Shown: positions 54,112 through 63,878, counted from the first letter of the stretch. The stretch is DNA of 64,000 nt from CAG-698 sp964385755 (GCA_964385755.1 CAYLPZ010000002.1:73934-137933), one strand, 5' to 3'. Notes: generated by a model from the letters alone, not told the origin. Program-made: numbers and translations.

Positions 54112-54549
54112 TTAAAACTCATAACAAATTGTTACTGGACCATCGTTTAACAAACGAATTTCCATGTGTGCGCCAAATATACCTTCTTCAACTGTAAAAC
54201 CTTTTTCTCTTAACATTTGATTAAACTTTAAGTATAATTCTTTTGCAGGTTCAGGTTTCATTGCATCAACAAATGATGGTCTATTACCTTCATTTGTGTT
54301 TGCATATAGCGTGAATTGTGATATTGATAATATCTTTCCTTTTACTGTTTCTAAGTTAAGATTCATCTTTTCATTTTCATCTTCAAATATTCGTAATCCA
54401 CTTATTTTTTTTACTGCTTTAGTGAGATTATCAATTGTATCAGTATGGGTAAATCCAACCAGTAGCATATATCCTTTTTCAATGCTACCAGTAACAACAC
54501 CATTAACTGTACAACTTGCGGAAGATACGCGTTGCAAAACAACTTTCAT
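54112..54549 (-). CDS. dtd: D-aminoacyl-tRNA deacylase
   Basis: 145 residues. Starts MKVVLQRVSSASCTVNG; active-site motifs are SQFTLYANTNEGNRPSF and the GP motif in LLNDGPVTICYEF. It removes D-amino acids mischarged on tRNA. It lies 9 bp downstream of relA, as in many Firmicutes. Confidence 0.96.
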   Translation of the reverse strand: MKVVLQRVSSASCTVNGVVTGSIEKGYMLLVGFTHTDTIDNLTKAVKKISGLRIFEDENEKMNLNLETVKGKILSISQFTLYANTNEGNRPSFVDAMKPEPAKELYLKFNQMLREKGFTVEEGIFGAHMEIRLLNDGPVTICYEF

Positions 54550-54558
54550 AATATACCT

Positions 54559-56760
54559 CTATCTTTGTGTTCTTTCAATTGAATAAATATCTGATATTTT
54601 ATGTAGGTTAGCTATTACATTATCTAAAATATCAATGTTTGTTACACTTAGTTTTACTTGAGTAATTAAGTCACTACCTCTTCTTGAGTTAGATGAAATT
54701 GATTGAATCATTACATGGTTACATGAATTTATTACATTAATTACATCCGCAACTATATTTTTTCTATCAAATGATGAAATTGTAATACATGTTTCATACA
54801 TCTTAGGCGCATCTAAGTCACCCCAGAAAACATCAATAAATCTTTCATTTTTCGCATTTGTTACATTTTTACAATCAAATCTATGTACAATAATTCCATT
54901 ACCCTTTGTAACATAACCAATTATTTGATCTCCATAAACAGGAGTGCAACAAGTAGCAAGTTTAATTTGTGCTTTTGGTAGTCCATCAACATAAATACCA
55001 AAGTCATTACCTTTTGGCTTTTTAATCTTCATTGATTGTTCTTGATAATGTTTAATTAATAATTCTTCAGTAACTTTTTCATTACGTCCTAAAATCTTAT
55101 TAACAGCAGAGCCAACTGTTACTTCCCCTTTACCAATACTAAAGAATAAATCATCTAAAGTATTAATTGTAAGTTTGTTAAAGTTTTCTTTTGCAAGCTT
55201 ATCATCAAGTTTAATGTTACAATGTTCTTCACGTAATGCTTTTTCTAAATCTTCACGACCTTTTTCAATCATTTCATCACGTTTACGTTTATTTAAAATA
55301 GACGTAATCTTAGCACGTGCATGACTTGTTTTAACAATCTTTAGCCAAGACTCATTTGGTCCATTAAATGATTTTGAAGTTCTTATTTCTACAACGTCAC
55401 CAGTTTTCAAATGATAAGTTAAAGGAACAATACGATTGTTGATAATCGCACCAACAGTATGGTTTCCTACTTCAGTATGAACACGATATGCAAAATCAAG
55501 TGGTGTAGCACCATTTGGAAAATCGAACACATCACCTTTTGGAGAGAAAACATAAACGTTTGCGCTAAAGATATCCGACTTAATAGGTAGAAGTGGGTCA
55601 ACATCATCATTTTCACCTTGTTCCGCATATGTAAGTAAGTCTTTGTACCATTTAAGTTTAGAAACAAGCTCTTCTTGTTCTTTCTGTGGTGAATAATTAT
55701 GATTATCTTCTTTATAAGCCCAGTGAGCGGCGATACCATTCTCTGCAACGTCATCCATTTCAAATGTTCGAATTTGTACTTCGAAGATTTTACCTTCTAA
55801 ACCTAAAACAGTTGTATGAAGAGACTGATAAAGGTTAGGTTTAGGAGTTGAAATGTAATCTTTAAATCTTCCTGGAAGTGGTTTCCACTCAGCATGAATT
55901 AATCCTAGTACATGATAACAATCCGCAACACTAGGAACAATTACTCTTAAAGCCATTAAATCATATATTTGCGCAAAAGATAAATCTTTCTTATCCATTT
56001 TCTTATTAATTGAATAAATGTTCTTTACACGACCTTTAATTTGAAAGTTTCCAATATGATTAGTAGTTAATATATCAGAAATTCGATTCTTCATTTGTTC
56101 AATATTATCTTCACAATTGATCTTTTGTGCTTCGATTGATTTTGTTATTTCTATATATTTTTCAGGTTCAGTATATTTTAAAGAAGTATCTTCAAGTTCA
56201 GCTTTTATACGATACATACCAAGGCGGTGAGCAAGTGGAGCATATAAATCCAAAGTCTCTTGCGCAATTCTTTTTTGTTTTTCCACGGGTTGGAATTCTA
56301 ATGTACGCATATTATGTACTCTATCTAAAAGTTTAACTAAAACAACACGAATATCTTTTGCCATTGCGAGAAGAATCTTTTGATGTGTTTTAGCTAATAC
56401 TTTTTCTTTAGTCATATATTTAAGTTTACTAATCTTAGTAACACCTTCAACAATTGAATAAATATCAGTTCCAAATTCTTCAATCATTTCTTCTTTTGTT
56501 ACTTCAGTATCTTCTAAAACATCATGTAAAAATCCAGCACAAATTGTTTCAGGACTTGCATGAATTGAACTTAATAAATAGGCTACTTCTAAAGGATGCT
56601 GTATATAAGGATCACCAGATTTACGAAATTGCCCTTCATGTTTTGCTTTTGCATACAAATAAGCTTTTTTAATTAAATCTAAATTTTTTTGATACTTAAG
56701 ATATTCTTTAAGCTTTAGTTCTAAATCTTCAAAAGTACATTTATGATCAAGCTTTTCCAT
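54559..56760 (-). CDS. relA: Bifunctional (p)ppGpp synthetase/hydrolase RelA/SpoT
   Basis: 733 residues from the ATG at 56760, 8 bases after AAAGGAG; an in-frame start 7 codons upstream overlaps that site. The HD hydrolase domain shows YIQHPLEVAYLL and GFLHDVLEDT. The synthetase domain shows PGRFKDYISTPKPNLYQSLHTTV. A TGS domain (DVFDFPNGATPLDFAYRVHT) and a C-terminal ACT domain follow. It makes and degrades the starvation alarmone. It is second in the apt-relA-dtd operon. Confidence 0.96.
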   Translation of the reverse strand: MEKLDHKCTFEDLELKLKEYLKYQKNLDLIKKAYLYAKAKHEGQFRKSGDPYIQHPLEVAYLLSSIHASPETICAGFLHDVLEDTEVTKEEMIEEFGTDIYSIVEGVTKISKLKYMTKEKVLAKTHQKILLAMAKDIRVVLVKLLDRVHNMRTLEFQPVEKQKRIAQETLDLYAPLAHRLGMYRIKAELEDTSLKYTEPEKYIEITKSIEAQKINCEDNIEQMKNRISDILTTNHIGNFQIKGRVKNIYSINKKMDKKDLSFAQIYDLMALRVIVPSVADCYHVLGLIHAEWKPLPGRFKDYISTPKPNLYQSLHTTVLGLEGKIFEVQIRTFEMDDVAENGIAAHWAYKEDNHNYSPQKEQEELVSKLKWYKDLLTYAEQGENDDVDPLLPIKSDIFSANVYVFSPKGDVFDFPNGATPLDFAYRVHTEVGNHTVGAIINNRIVPLTYHLKTGDVVEIRTSKSFNGPNESWLKIVKTSHARAKITSILNKRKRDEMIEKGREDLEKALREEHCNIKLDDKLAKENFNKLTINTLDDLFFSIGKGEVTVGSAVNKILGRNEKVTEELLIKHYQEQSMKIKKPKGNDFGIYVDGLPKAQIKLATCCTPVYGDQIIGYVTKGNGIIVHRFDCKNVTNAKNERFIDVFWGDLDAPKMYETCITISSFDRKNIVADVINVINSCNHVMIQSISSNSRRGSDLITQVKLSVTNIDILDNVIANLHKISDIYSIERTQR

Positions 56761-56817
56761 AATTGATTCTCCTTTCATCATTTTTTAATTTTATATATAA
56801 ATTTTTATAAAATAATC

Positions 56818-56842
56818 ATAGTCAAAACAATAATATGACTAT
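56818..56842 (-). terminator. Weak hairpin between apt and relA
   Basis: ATAGTCA (56818-56824) with TGACTAT (56836-56842), after the apt stop. Short stem, so possibly partial termination. Confidence 0.4.
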
Positions 56843-56853
56843 TTTTACATTTT

Positions 56854-57366
56854 TTAGTATTTAATAAGTGAAACTACATGATATCCACTTAATAAATCTC
56901 TTCCTTTCAAATCACAAAGTTCAATTACGAAACCTATTCCACAAACAATTCCACCTAAAGATTCAACAAGTTTAATTGCCGCTTCTATTGTTCCACCTGT
57001 TGCAAGTAAATCGTCAACAATAAATACTTTTTGGCCAGGTTTAATTGCATCCTTATGCATACATAAAGTATTTGTACCATATTCTAAAGAATAAGATACC
57101 TTCACTTCTTCTCTTGGAAGCTTTCCAGGTTTACGTACTGGAACAAATCCAATATTTAATTTAGTTGCTACAGGGCAACCAAAAATAAATCCACGTGACT
57201 CTGGACCTATAATAACCTCAGCCCCAAGATCTTTAGCTTCTTTTGCAAGATCATTACAAGCACTTGAATATGCTTCTGGGCTTTGTAGCAAAGGTGTTAT
57301 ATCACGAAACAAAATTCCTTTAACTGGAAAATCAGGTACATTTGCAATATAATCTTTATAGTTCAT
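56854..57366 (-). CDS. apt: Adenine phosphoribosyltransferase
   Basis: 170 residues. Begins MNYKDYIANVPDFPVKGILFRDITPLL, with GPESRGFIFG and the PRPP-binding loop VFIVDDLLATGGTIEAA. It converts adenine and PRPP to AMP. It heads the apt-relA-dtd operon and has a ribosome site (GGAGGT) before the ATG; its upstream region is shared with the divergent spoVB-like gene. Confidence 0.96.
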   Translation of the reverse strand: MNYKDYIANVPDFPVKGILFRDITPLLQSPEAYSSACNDLAKEAKDLGAEVIIGPESRGFIFGCPVATKLNIGFVPVRKPGKLPREEVKVSYSLEYGTNTLCMHKDAIKPGQKVFIVDDLLATGGTIEAAIKLVESLGGIVCGIGFVIELCDLKGRDLLSGYHVVSLIKY

Positions 57367-57484
57367 TAATAAATACCTCCAATAACTTTAATATTATACC
57401 AAAATGTCACATTAATTTCAATAATCAAGATTAATTATATAAAATTATCACATAGAATATAATATTTAAACATAAAATTATATT

Positions 57485-58972
57485 ATGAAAAAAGAAAATA
57501 TAATTAAGAATTTTACAAATAATCTTTTAGTTAAAAACACCTTAATTCTCTTTTCCACAAATATTATTATCAAATTATTATCAATGGTAAATAGAATAAT
57601 AATAACAAGAATGCTTGGAGAAGAAGGAATAGGTTTATACGTTTTAATTTTACCAACTATTATGCTTTTATGTTCAGTCTCTTCATTTTCATTAACACTA
57701 ACAGTAACAAGATTAGCTGCGGAGAATGAAGTAACAAGAAAATATGAAGACAGAGAAATAATCACATCAGCATTAATAATTGGTTTAAAAGCAACAATTA
57801 TTACAATTATCATTTTTATGTTTACATATAAAATAATAGCCCTTGATTTATTAAAGCAAGAAAAAACGGTAATACCATTATTTTTTTCAATATTAATGAT
57901 TCCTTTCGCAATGATAAATAGTATCTTTAAAGGTTTCTTAAATGGTAAAAATAAAATTAAAGAAACATCACTATCAACGCTAATCGAACAAATTTTTAGA
58001 ATGATTTTTGCTTTTACGATGCTACTTCTAACTAAAGATTATGGAATAGTTGTAAGTGTTACAATTACAATAATCGCAATGGCAGTAGGCGAGTTTGCTT
58101 CTTTTATATTTTATTTATTTAAAATGAATAAAATAAAATTATCAAAAAAAGCAAATAAACCATTAACAAAAGAAATCTTTTTAATCTCTTCTAAACAAAC
58201 ATTGTCACACATAACAACAAGCATTGCATTCTTTTTAGAACCAATAATCTTTACCAATATTTTACTTTTACAAAATTATAAAGCTGAAGAAATAGCATAT
58301 CGTTACAGCGAAGTAAATGCTTTTGCTTTACCACTTCTTACAATGTTTATGATGTTTTCAAATTCCCTTGCAACGGTAATTATACCAAAACTATCAGACA
58401 ATACTAAACAAGAAGATAATAAAAAACTATTTAAATATGCCCTTAATCTAACGTTATTACCTGGTATATTTGCTTCAGTTCTATTTTTCTTTTATGGTGA
58501 TAATTATTTACAGTTTCTATATAACACGCAAACAGGTAGCTATTACGTTAAAAAATATTCCTTTATATATATGATATTCTATATCCAACCAATTCTTCTT
58601 GCTATGATGTATGCAAATAAACTAGAAGATAAAGTACTATTGTATACAATTATCTCAACAAGTATAAAAATAATGATTCTTTATTTCATACCTAAATTAA
58701 CAACATGTAATTATGAAATATTAATGCAAGCTATTGTATTATCTGAATTAATTAAGATTTTGTTGTATTTCATTACAATACAAAAAAGAATAAAAATACA
58801 TTATAACAAAGAAAAATTTGTTAAATTAGCATTTTTATTCATGTCTTATTTTTACATTGTTTATTTGTTAAAACATTTTAATATAAATTACGTTCTATCG
58901 TCTTTTATTTCTCTTTTTATCTTTATTTGTCTCATTACTATCTTCAAGATTACAAGTTTTCATAATGAATAG
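57485..58972 (+). CDS. spoVB: SpoVB-like polysaccharide/lipid flippase
   Basis: 495 residues, about 12-14 membrane segments, MOP/MATE-like superfamily. The N-terminal KLLSMVNRIIITRMLGEEGIGLYVLILPT is characteristic of the SpoVB/polysaccharide-flippase group. It should move lipid-linked precursors across the membrane, in spores for the cortex. No ribosome site is visible before the ATG; a CATAGAAT element about 30 bases upstream resembles a sigma-E -10, so sporulation control is possible. The 3' end overlaps the convergent DUF421 gene by 78 bp. Confidence 0.78.
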   Translation: MKKENIIKNFTNNLLVKNTLILFSTNIIIKLLSMVNRIIITRMLGEEGIGLYVLILPTIMLLCSVSSFSLTLTVTRLAAENEVTRKYEDREIITSALIIGLKATIITIIIFMFTYKIIALDLLKQEKTVIPLFFSILMIPFAMINSIFKGFLNGKNKIKETSLSTLIEQIFRMIFAFTMLLLTKDYGIVVSVTITIIAMAVGEFASFIFYLFKMNKIKLSKKANKPLTKEIFLISSKQTLSHITTSIAFFLEPIIFTNILLLQNYKAEEIAYRYSEVNAFALPLLTMFMMFSNSLATVIIPKLSDNTKQEDNKKLFKYALNLTLLPGIFASVLFFFYGDNYLQFLYNTQTGSYYVKKYSFIYMIFYIQPILLAMMYANKLEDKVLLYTIISTSIKIMILYFIPKLTTCNYEILMQAIVLSELIKILLYFITIQKRIKIHYNKEKFVKLAFLFMSYFYIVYLLKHFNINYVLSSFISLFIFICLITIFKITSFHNE

Positions 58973-59590
58973 ATCATCATTAATTAAACAAGCATAAAAG
59001 ATATTATTTATAGTATAACCTTTTTTCCTAACTAAAGATTCAATTTCAACACTTGTTTTTTGCAAATACATTAAATTTTCTTTAACTATTTTACCAGATA
59101 TAATAACTGGAAACACTTCTTCTTTTACATATTTAATTGAATTTTTATCTTCTGGGTTAGTTATTACGCTAACTTGACCATCAGTTTCTAAAAATAAATA
59201 ATCTACATAAATTAACGAGAAAACATCTTTTTGTCTTAATTGCATTAAAAGATCTTCCATATTATAATTTTGTTTTTTCATTTCTTTAATGTTAAGCTTA
59301 TTTTCATAAATAATAATTGATCTTTTTCCATCAACAATATTTCTAATGAAATTAAACTTCAAAGATAAAAAGGCAATTAGTTTTTGAATAAATGCTAAAA
59401 CTAGAACAGGGACTATACAAAACCAAACTGAATAATCTTCATCTATTATAATAGCAGCCACATCAGCAATCAACAAAATTACAACAAAATCAAATGTACT
59501 TAACTCACCAATCTCCCTTTTACCCATAAATCTTAAAGTAATAAGCATCAAAAAGTATATTAAAATAGTTTTTCCAATTATCTCAAACAT
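58895..59590 (-). CDS. DUF421 (YetF-like) membrane protein
   Basis: 231 residues from the ATG at 59590, after AAGGAGTTATT; an in-frame ATG 5 codons upstream overlaps this site. Three membrane segments in the first 80 residues include MGKREIGELSTFDFVVILLIAD, the DUF421 hallmark. The soluble domain has RSIIIYENKLNIKEMKKQNYNMEDLLMQLRQKDVFSLIYVDYLFLETDGQVSV, also typical. Related proteins include Bacillus YetF and YrbG; no firm biochemical role is known. The basic C-terminus lies opposite the 3' end of the spoVB-like gene. Confidence 0.9.
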   Translation of the reverse strand: MFEIIGKTILIYFLMLITLRFMGKREIGELSTFDFVVILLIADVAAIIIDEDYSVWFCIVPVLVLAFIQKLIAFLSLKFNFIRNIVDGKRSIIIYENKLNIKEMKKQNYNMEDLLMQLRQKDVFSLIYVDYLFLETDGQVSVITNPEDKNSIKYVKEEVFPVIISGKIVKENLMYLQKTSVEIESLVRKKGYTINNIFYACLINDDLFIMKTCNLEDSNETNKDKKRNKRR

Positions 59591-59648
59591 AATAACTCCT
59601 TGCATATTTTATTCATGATAAACATATTATTAGTAAAGGTGAATAAAC

Positions 59649-60026
59649 ATGAAAACATCATTACTAAAAAGAATTATATTACCATTATTATTTTTTCTTA
59701 TTCTATCCATTTTTTGTTTTATCTATGCATTAATAATCAAAAACAACAATTATAGTGAGAATAGTATTAGATTAATAACATTTATAATTGGAATGATCTC
59801 TTTCCTTATTTATGGTATATTAACTGGATTAATGTATAAAAAGAATGGACTCATCGAAGGTTTGTTAAACGCTACAATTGTTATATTAATATCATTAATA
59901 GTGAATTTATTTACAAAAAATGCATTTGAATTTACAAACATTATAAAGATAATCGCATATTTAGTAATTTGTTCTATAGGTTCAATTATTGGAGTTAATA
60001 TAATAATGAAGAAACAAAAAGAATAA
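59649..60026 (+). CDS. YrzE-like membrane protein (TIGR04086 family)
   Basis: 125 residues with four membrane segments (about 9-29, 40-62, 70-92, 98-120). The GILTGLMYKKNGLIEGLLNATIVILI segment matches the YrzE/TIGR04086 pattern seen in sporulating Firmicutes. Function unknown. Ribosome site AAAGGTGA precedes the ATG, and a strong terminator follows. Confidence 0.7.
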   Translation: MKTSLLKRIILPLLFFLILSIFCFIYALIIKNNNYSENSIRLITFIIGMISFLIYGILTGLMYKKNGLIEGLLNATIVILISLIVNLFTKNAFEFTNIIKIIAYLVICSIGSIIGVNIIMKKQKE

Positions 60027-60041
60027 ACTAGTTATAAAAGA

Positions 60042-60073
60042 AAATCCTCCATAGTCACCTAAGGAGGATTTAT
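60042..60073. terminator. Terminator of the YrzE-like gene
   Basis: Stem AAATCCTCC (60042-60050) with GGAGGATTT (60063-60071), flanked by A- and T-rich bases. Confidence 0.8.
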
Positions 60074-60214
60074 TAATCATAAATGTATTATATAACGAAA
60101 TCTTTTGTTTTAATATACATATTGATTTACATTTTCCAATTTATCTTCAATAATTAAAAACATGATATATTAAAAGGAATTTAGTATACATAAAATATAA
60201 TAACTAACAGTTTT

Positions 60215-60676
60215 CTATTTATTAATTAAAGTATCAATTACCTTTTGCGCATCAGTTTTTGCGTTTACTTTATCATCTGCGTAGATAATTTGTTTGTTTT
60301 CATCAATTACATAAGTAGTTCGCACTACTCCCATATATGGTTTACCATATAACTTCTTTTCATGCCATACATCATATGCTTTAATTGCCTCTAAGCTTTC
60401 ATCTGATAGTAAAATAAATGGAAGTTCATATTTACAAGCAAACTTTTGATGGCTTTTGATTGAATCTTTAGAAATACCTATTACTTCATAACCATTATCT
60501 AAAAATGCTTGATAGTTGTCTTTATAGTTTAGTGCTTCTAATGTACATCCCGGTGTATTATCTTTTGGATAAAAATATAATACTATTTTCTTATTTGTAA
60601 ATGAATTTAATGTATATTCTTTGCCTTCTTTATCTAATAATTTAAAGTCAGGTGCTTTCATTCCTATTTGTAACAT
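60215..60676 (-). CDS. bcp: Bcp-type thiol peroxidase
   Basis: 153 residues of the peroxiredoxin Q/Bcp family. The peroxidatic Cys is in YPKDNTPGCTLEALNYKD at about 44. Bcp enzymes often have a second Cys five residues later; here that position is not Cys, so it is a 1-Cys form or resolves with another Cys (CKYELP near 87). It reduces peroxides, a defence expected in an anaerobe. 10 bp after ftcD. Confidence 0.93.
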   Translation of the reverse strand: MLQIGMKAPDFKLLDKEGKEYTLNSFTNKKIVLYFYPKDNTPGCTLEALNYKDNYQAFLDNGYEVIGISKDSIKSHQKFACKYELPFILLSDESLEAIKAYDVWHEKKLYGKPYMGVVRTTYVIDENKQIIYADDKVNAKTDAQKVIDTLINK

Positions 60677-60686
60677 AAGCTTACTC

Positions 60687-62162
60687 CTATTTTAATATAT
60701 TTACGATATTTGTATATATTTCATTACATACTTTTTCAATTTTGTTTACTTTTTCTAAATAATTAGTAGAATCAATTGTTTTATTAAGTGATTTATCATT
60801 AATTAAGATGTTTAAATAAGCTGATTTAGAAGATGAGATAAATAGAGTAGCAGCTACACCAAAGTCAGATATTAAGTTAGGATTGTAGCGATCATAGATA
60901 CTATTAAGTAACAATACAGACTCTAAAATCGCATCTATTAACATTTTTGGTGGTTCTTTTGCCTTTTCTAAAGCAGCTTCTACATTCTTTTTTTCTTTAA
61001 AAGCAATAGAAACTTCTTGATATGATGAGATATCATTAATACATATAAGTTTGTATTTTTCTATTAACTTACTAGATTTATCTAAGACACTTAATACTTC
61101 TTCTTTAATATTATCATATTTTTTCTTAAGCGTAAAATTAGCAACCATACTGACTAAACCTTGGGCTAAAGCAGAAGCAAGAGCTGCAACACTTCCGCCG
61201 CCAGGAGTAGGATTTTTTGATGATAAATCACCAATGAACTTATTAAGCGTATTATCAAATAAATAGTTTGATTTTTGTAGTTCTATAATTCTATCAGATA
61301 AAACACAATAAAGTTTAAGATAATCTTTCACTAAACTTGTAATAGCATCAAGTGGAATTAAACCAATAAGTTCACTATTTATTATATTAATATTATTTTT
61401 AGTAGCTTCTTCTTTTACTTTATCAAAAACAATAAATAAATTAGTTACATTATAGTCAGTAAAGTTAATAGATACTTGACAGCATCCTTTACTTTCTAAA
61501 AATAAACCTATTGCTTTAACGCATTTAAAACCACCACTAGACTCTCTTATCATCTTAGCAATTTTTTTAGCTATAGATAATTCTATAGTATCTAAATTAA
61601 TATTAAAAGCGATTAAATACTTTCTTACACCGATTACGGTAGCACCAAATGTTGGATGTTTTATGCTAGGACCAAAATCAGGCTTATCAATTAAAAGTTT
61701 ACTATCTAATGATTCAAATTCACCTTTTCTTATATTAGCTAAGTTTTTATGTTCTTTTTTTGTTGCGCTTTCTTCGTATAAATAAACAGGAATAGAAAGA
61801 TTTTCAGCTATCCTTTTCGCAATCTTCTTAGATAATTCCACACACTTTTCAACACTTATACCTTCTAAAGGAACGTAAGGCATAACATCAACAGCACCAA
61901 TGCGAGGATGAACTCCTTGGTGTTTATTTAAATCAATTAATAAAGTTGCCTCCCTACATAAAGTTATAGAAGCTTCTTCTATACCAATACTATCTCCTAT
62001 TATAGTAAAAACTGTTCTATTATGATCAACATCAGAAGAATAATTTACAAGTTTTACTTTATAGTTGTTTTCTAAACTTGTTATACTTAAGATAAGTTTT
62101 TTAATAACTTCTTTGTCTCTTCCTTCACTAATATTCGGAATAAATTCGATTAGCTCAGCCAT
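60687..62162 (-). CDS. ftcD: Bifunctional formiminoglutamate transferase/formimino-THF cyclodeaminase
   Basis: 491 residues combining two enzymes. The N-terminal half (about 1-290) is glutamate formiminotransferase: EFIPNISEGRDKEVI, DHNRTVFTIIGD and QGVHPRIGAVDVMPYVPL with the catalytic His. The C-terminal half (about 310-491) is cyclodeaminase: FIGDLSSKNPTPGGGSVAALASALAQGLVSMVANF. Together they move the formimino group from histidine breakdown onto tetrahydrofolate and release ammonia. The fused form is known in animals and some bacteria. Other histidine-degradation genes are not in the window. Confidence 0.94.
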   Translation of the reverse strand: MAELIEFIPNISEGRDKEVIKKLILSITSLENNYKVKLVNYSSDVDHNRTVFTIIGDSIGIEEASITLCREATLLIDLNKHQGVHPRIGAVDVMPYVPLEGISVEKCVELSKKIAKRIAENLSIPVYLYEESATKKEHKNLANIRKGEFESLDSKLLIDKPDFGPSIKHPTFGATVIGVRKYLIAFNINLDTIELSIAKKIAKMIRESSGGFKCVKAIGLFLESKGCCQVSINFTDYNVTNLFIVFDKVKEEATKNNINIINSELIGLIPLDAITSLVKDYLKLYCVLSDRIIELQKSNYLFDNTLNKFIGDLSSKNPTPGGGSVAALASALAQGLVSMVANFTLKKKYDNIKEEVLSVLDKSSKLIEKYKLICINDISSYQEVSIAFKEKKNVEAALEKAKEPPKMLIDAILESVLLLNSIYDRYNPNLISDFGVAATLFISSSKSAYLNILINDKSLNKTIDSTNYLEKVNKIEKVCNEIYTNIVNILK

Positions 62163-62254
62163 ATTATCACATCCTTATTAATATTAGTATACCAAAAATA
62201 TAATTAATATTCAATTATTGATCATTTTTATTGTTGGTATATAAATATAAAAAA

Positions 62255-62286
62255 TTAGGAATTGTTTAATAATAAACTATTCCTAA
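62255..62286 (-). terminator. Terminator of the AlbA_2 regulator gene
   Basis: TTAGGAATTGTTTA (62255-62268) pairs with TAAACTATTCCTAA (62273-62286); on the minus strand it is followed by T-rich sequence. Confidence 0.85.
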
Positions 62287-62302
62287 TAATTATTTAAATA
62301 TA

Positions 62303-63748
62303 TTATTCAACAGTATATATTTTTTGGTTTCGGCTTCGAGGTCTACTTGGGATAGTATAAGCAAGTATACCTTGTTCAATTAATGGAGTTACATATGAAT
62401 TTATGAAATATGATGGATGTTTTTCATCATATCCAAAGAATTTTGCTAAAGATTCTTTTGTTCTTGGATTTTTACAGTACACTTTTATTTTTGATACAAA
62501 ATCTTCATTGATAACATCAGTTTTTTTAGAATTATATAAAGTAACTTTAAAGGTTCCTCTTATGCTTTCAAATTTTGGTTCCATTAATCCAGCTTTCCTC
62601 ATCTCCGCATAAATTGTTGGAATTCCAGAATATCTATTTTCTGTTACTTCTAATATTTCCAATATAGATGCTATGAAAGGATTCCTAATATCAGAATGAA
62701 CTTTCCCTAATTCGTCAACAGTAAGTCTTCCATAAAGTCCTCCAGGATTTGATACTTCAATTCTATCATCGTAGATAGTTAATCTAATGGGGTCATTTTC
62801 AGTATGGATACTGTAATCTCTATGAATCAAAGCATTTAATATTATTTCTCTTATAGCTTTAATAGGATATTCAAGCACATCTTCACGAATACCATTGTCA
62901 TTAATTTTAGTAGCTTTTTTAACATTATTAATAACAAATGCAATCGCTAGTCTTAACATTTCATTAAATGTACCATCTAATCTTTTATTATCTATAAATC
63001 TTATCCCATTTGCATCTTCAATACCATATTGATTTGTTGAACATCTCACAGCAACAATATCTAAATTAGGAGAAAATATTTGAGGATATTTACCAAAATT
63101 CATTATCCCACAAACAGTAGGATAATTATTTTTATCAATTATTCCATTCATTTTTAGTATTGTATCTTTATCTAGATTAATTAAATTTGGTTTTAATGAT
63201 ATTATTTTATCTAAGAATGCATTAATAGCTATTTCATTAAATATATCTTTTTCAATTCTTTCTTTAATACGAAGTTCATCTTCTGTCTTATATTTAAATG
63301 CATCGAAACTATAGATTTCATAGTCTGACATAGGTAAATCAGCATCACCAACACGAATATATGAACCTTTCATCTTGCCTTTTCCAGAGTAATAACAAGG
63401 CTTGCTAAAAATATCTAATTCTGGTATTTCAGCTGAAGCAATTATTTTTCCTTCGTATTCACAAATTGTAATTATTGGTCTAATTTTAGGTTCCATCATT
63501 AATGATTGTTCAGTTATTTTCTTTTGGAAAATATCAGGATTATTAATTCCACATATTTCATAATTATTTTTTTCATCAACTCCAAAGATGATTATTCCTC
63601 CTGATGTATTTGAAAAACTAGAAAAAGTATCATATAAATTTTCTGGAACACCATCTTTAGCTTTCTTAAACTCAATATTACTTGTTTCTGTTTTTAAATT
63701 AATGATATTTTCAATCAATTCAATTAAATCTTTTGTTTGCATAGCCAT
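62303..63748 (-). CDS. AlbA_2/Schlafen-type ATP-binding regulator
   Basis: 481 residues from the ATG at 63748; a TTG one codon earlier is less likely. The N-terminal AlbA_2 domain has IEFKKAKDGVPENLYDTFSSFSNTSGGIIIFGVDE. The middle carries the COG2865 core, with IREIILNALIHRDYSIH and IEVSNPGGLYGRLTVDEL resembling a GHKL ATP pocket. The C-terminus is a winged helix (RTKESLAKFFGYDEKH). Relatives are annotated as transcriptional regulators and often occur in accessory DNA. A phased repeat array lies 50 bp upstream and may be its own operator. Confidence 0.85.
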   Translation of the reverse strand: MAMQTKDLIELIENIINLKTETSNIEFKKAKDGVPENLYDTFSSFSNTSGGIIIFGVDEKNNYEICGINNPDIFQKKITEQSLMMEPKIRPIITICEYEGKIIASAEIPELDIFSKPCYYSGKGKMKGSYIRVGDADLPMSDYEIYSFDAFKYKTEDELRIKERIEKDIFNEIAINAFLDKIISLKPNLINLDKDTILKMNGIIDKNNYPTVCGIMNFGKYPQIFSPNLDIVAVRCSTNQYGIEDANGIRFIDNKRLDGTFNEMLRLAIAFVINNVKKATKINDNGIREDVLEYPIKAIREIILNALIHRDYSIHTENDPIRLTIYDDRIEVSNPGGLYGRLTVDELGKVHSDIRNPFIASILEILEVTENRYSGIPTIYAEMRKAGLMEPKFESIRGTFKVTLYNSKKTDVINEDFVSKIKVYCKNPRTKESLAKFFGYDEKHPSYFINSYVTPLIEQGILAYTIPSRPRSRNQKIYTVE

Positions 63749-63800
63749 CAAATCCTTTTCTAATATTATTATATTATAAAATTATAAAAATATCAATTAA

Positions 63801-63878
63801 TTACGAAAATAATTATTTAATTACGAAAATAATTATTCAATTACGAAAATAATTATTCAATTACGAAAATAGTTGATG
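63801..63878. repeat. 20-bp tandem repeat array upstream of the AlbA_2 regulator
   Basis: Copies begin at 63801, 63821, 63841 and 63861. Copies 2 and 3 are identical (TTACGAAAATAATTATTCAA), copy 1 has one change, and the last is partial. The period is exactly 20 bp, close to two helical turns. It lies 53-130 bp before the gene's start on the minus strand. The core CGAAAATAA also occurs in copy 1 of the array at 53785. Confidence 0.85.

Noticed and set aside
63801..63878. CRISPR array or plasmid-type replication iterons
   Set aside because: The 20-bp units abut without spacers, and no replication initiator gene is visible; an operator array fits better.
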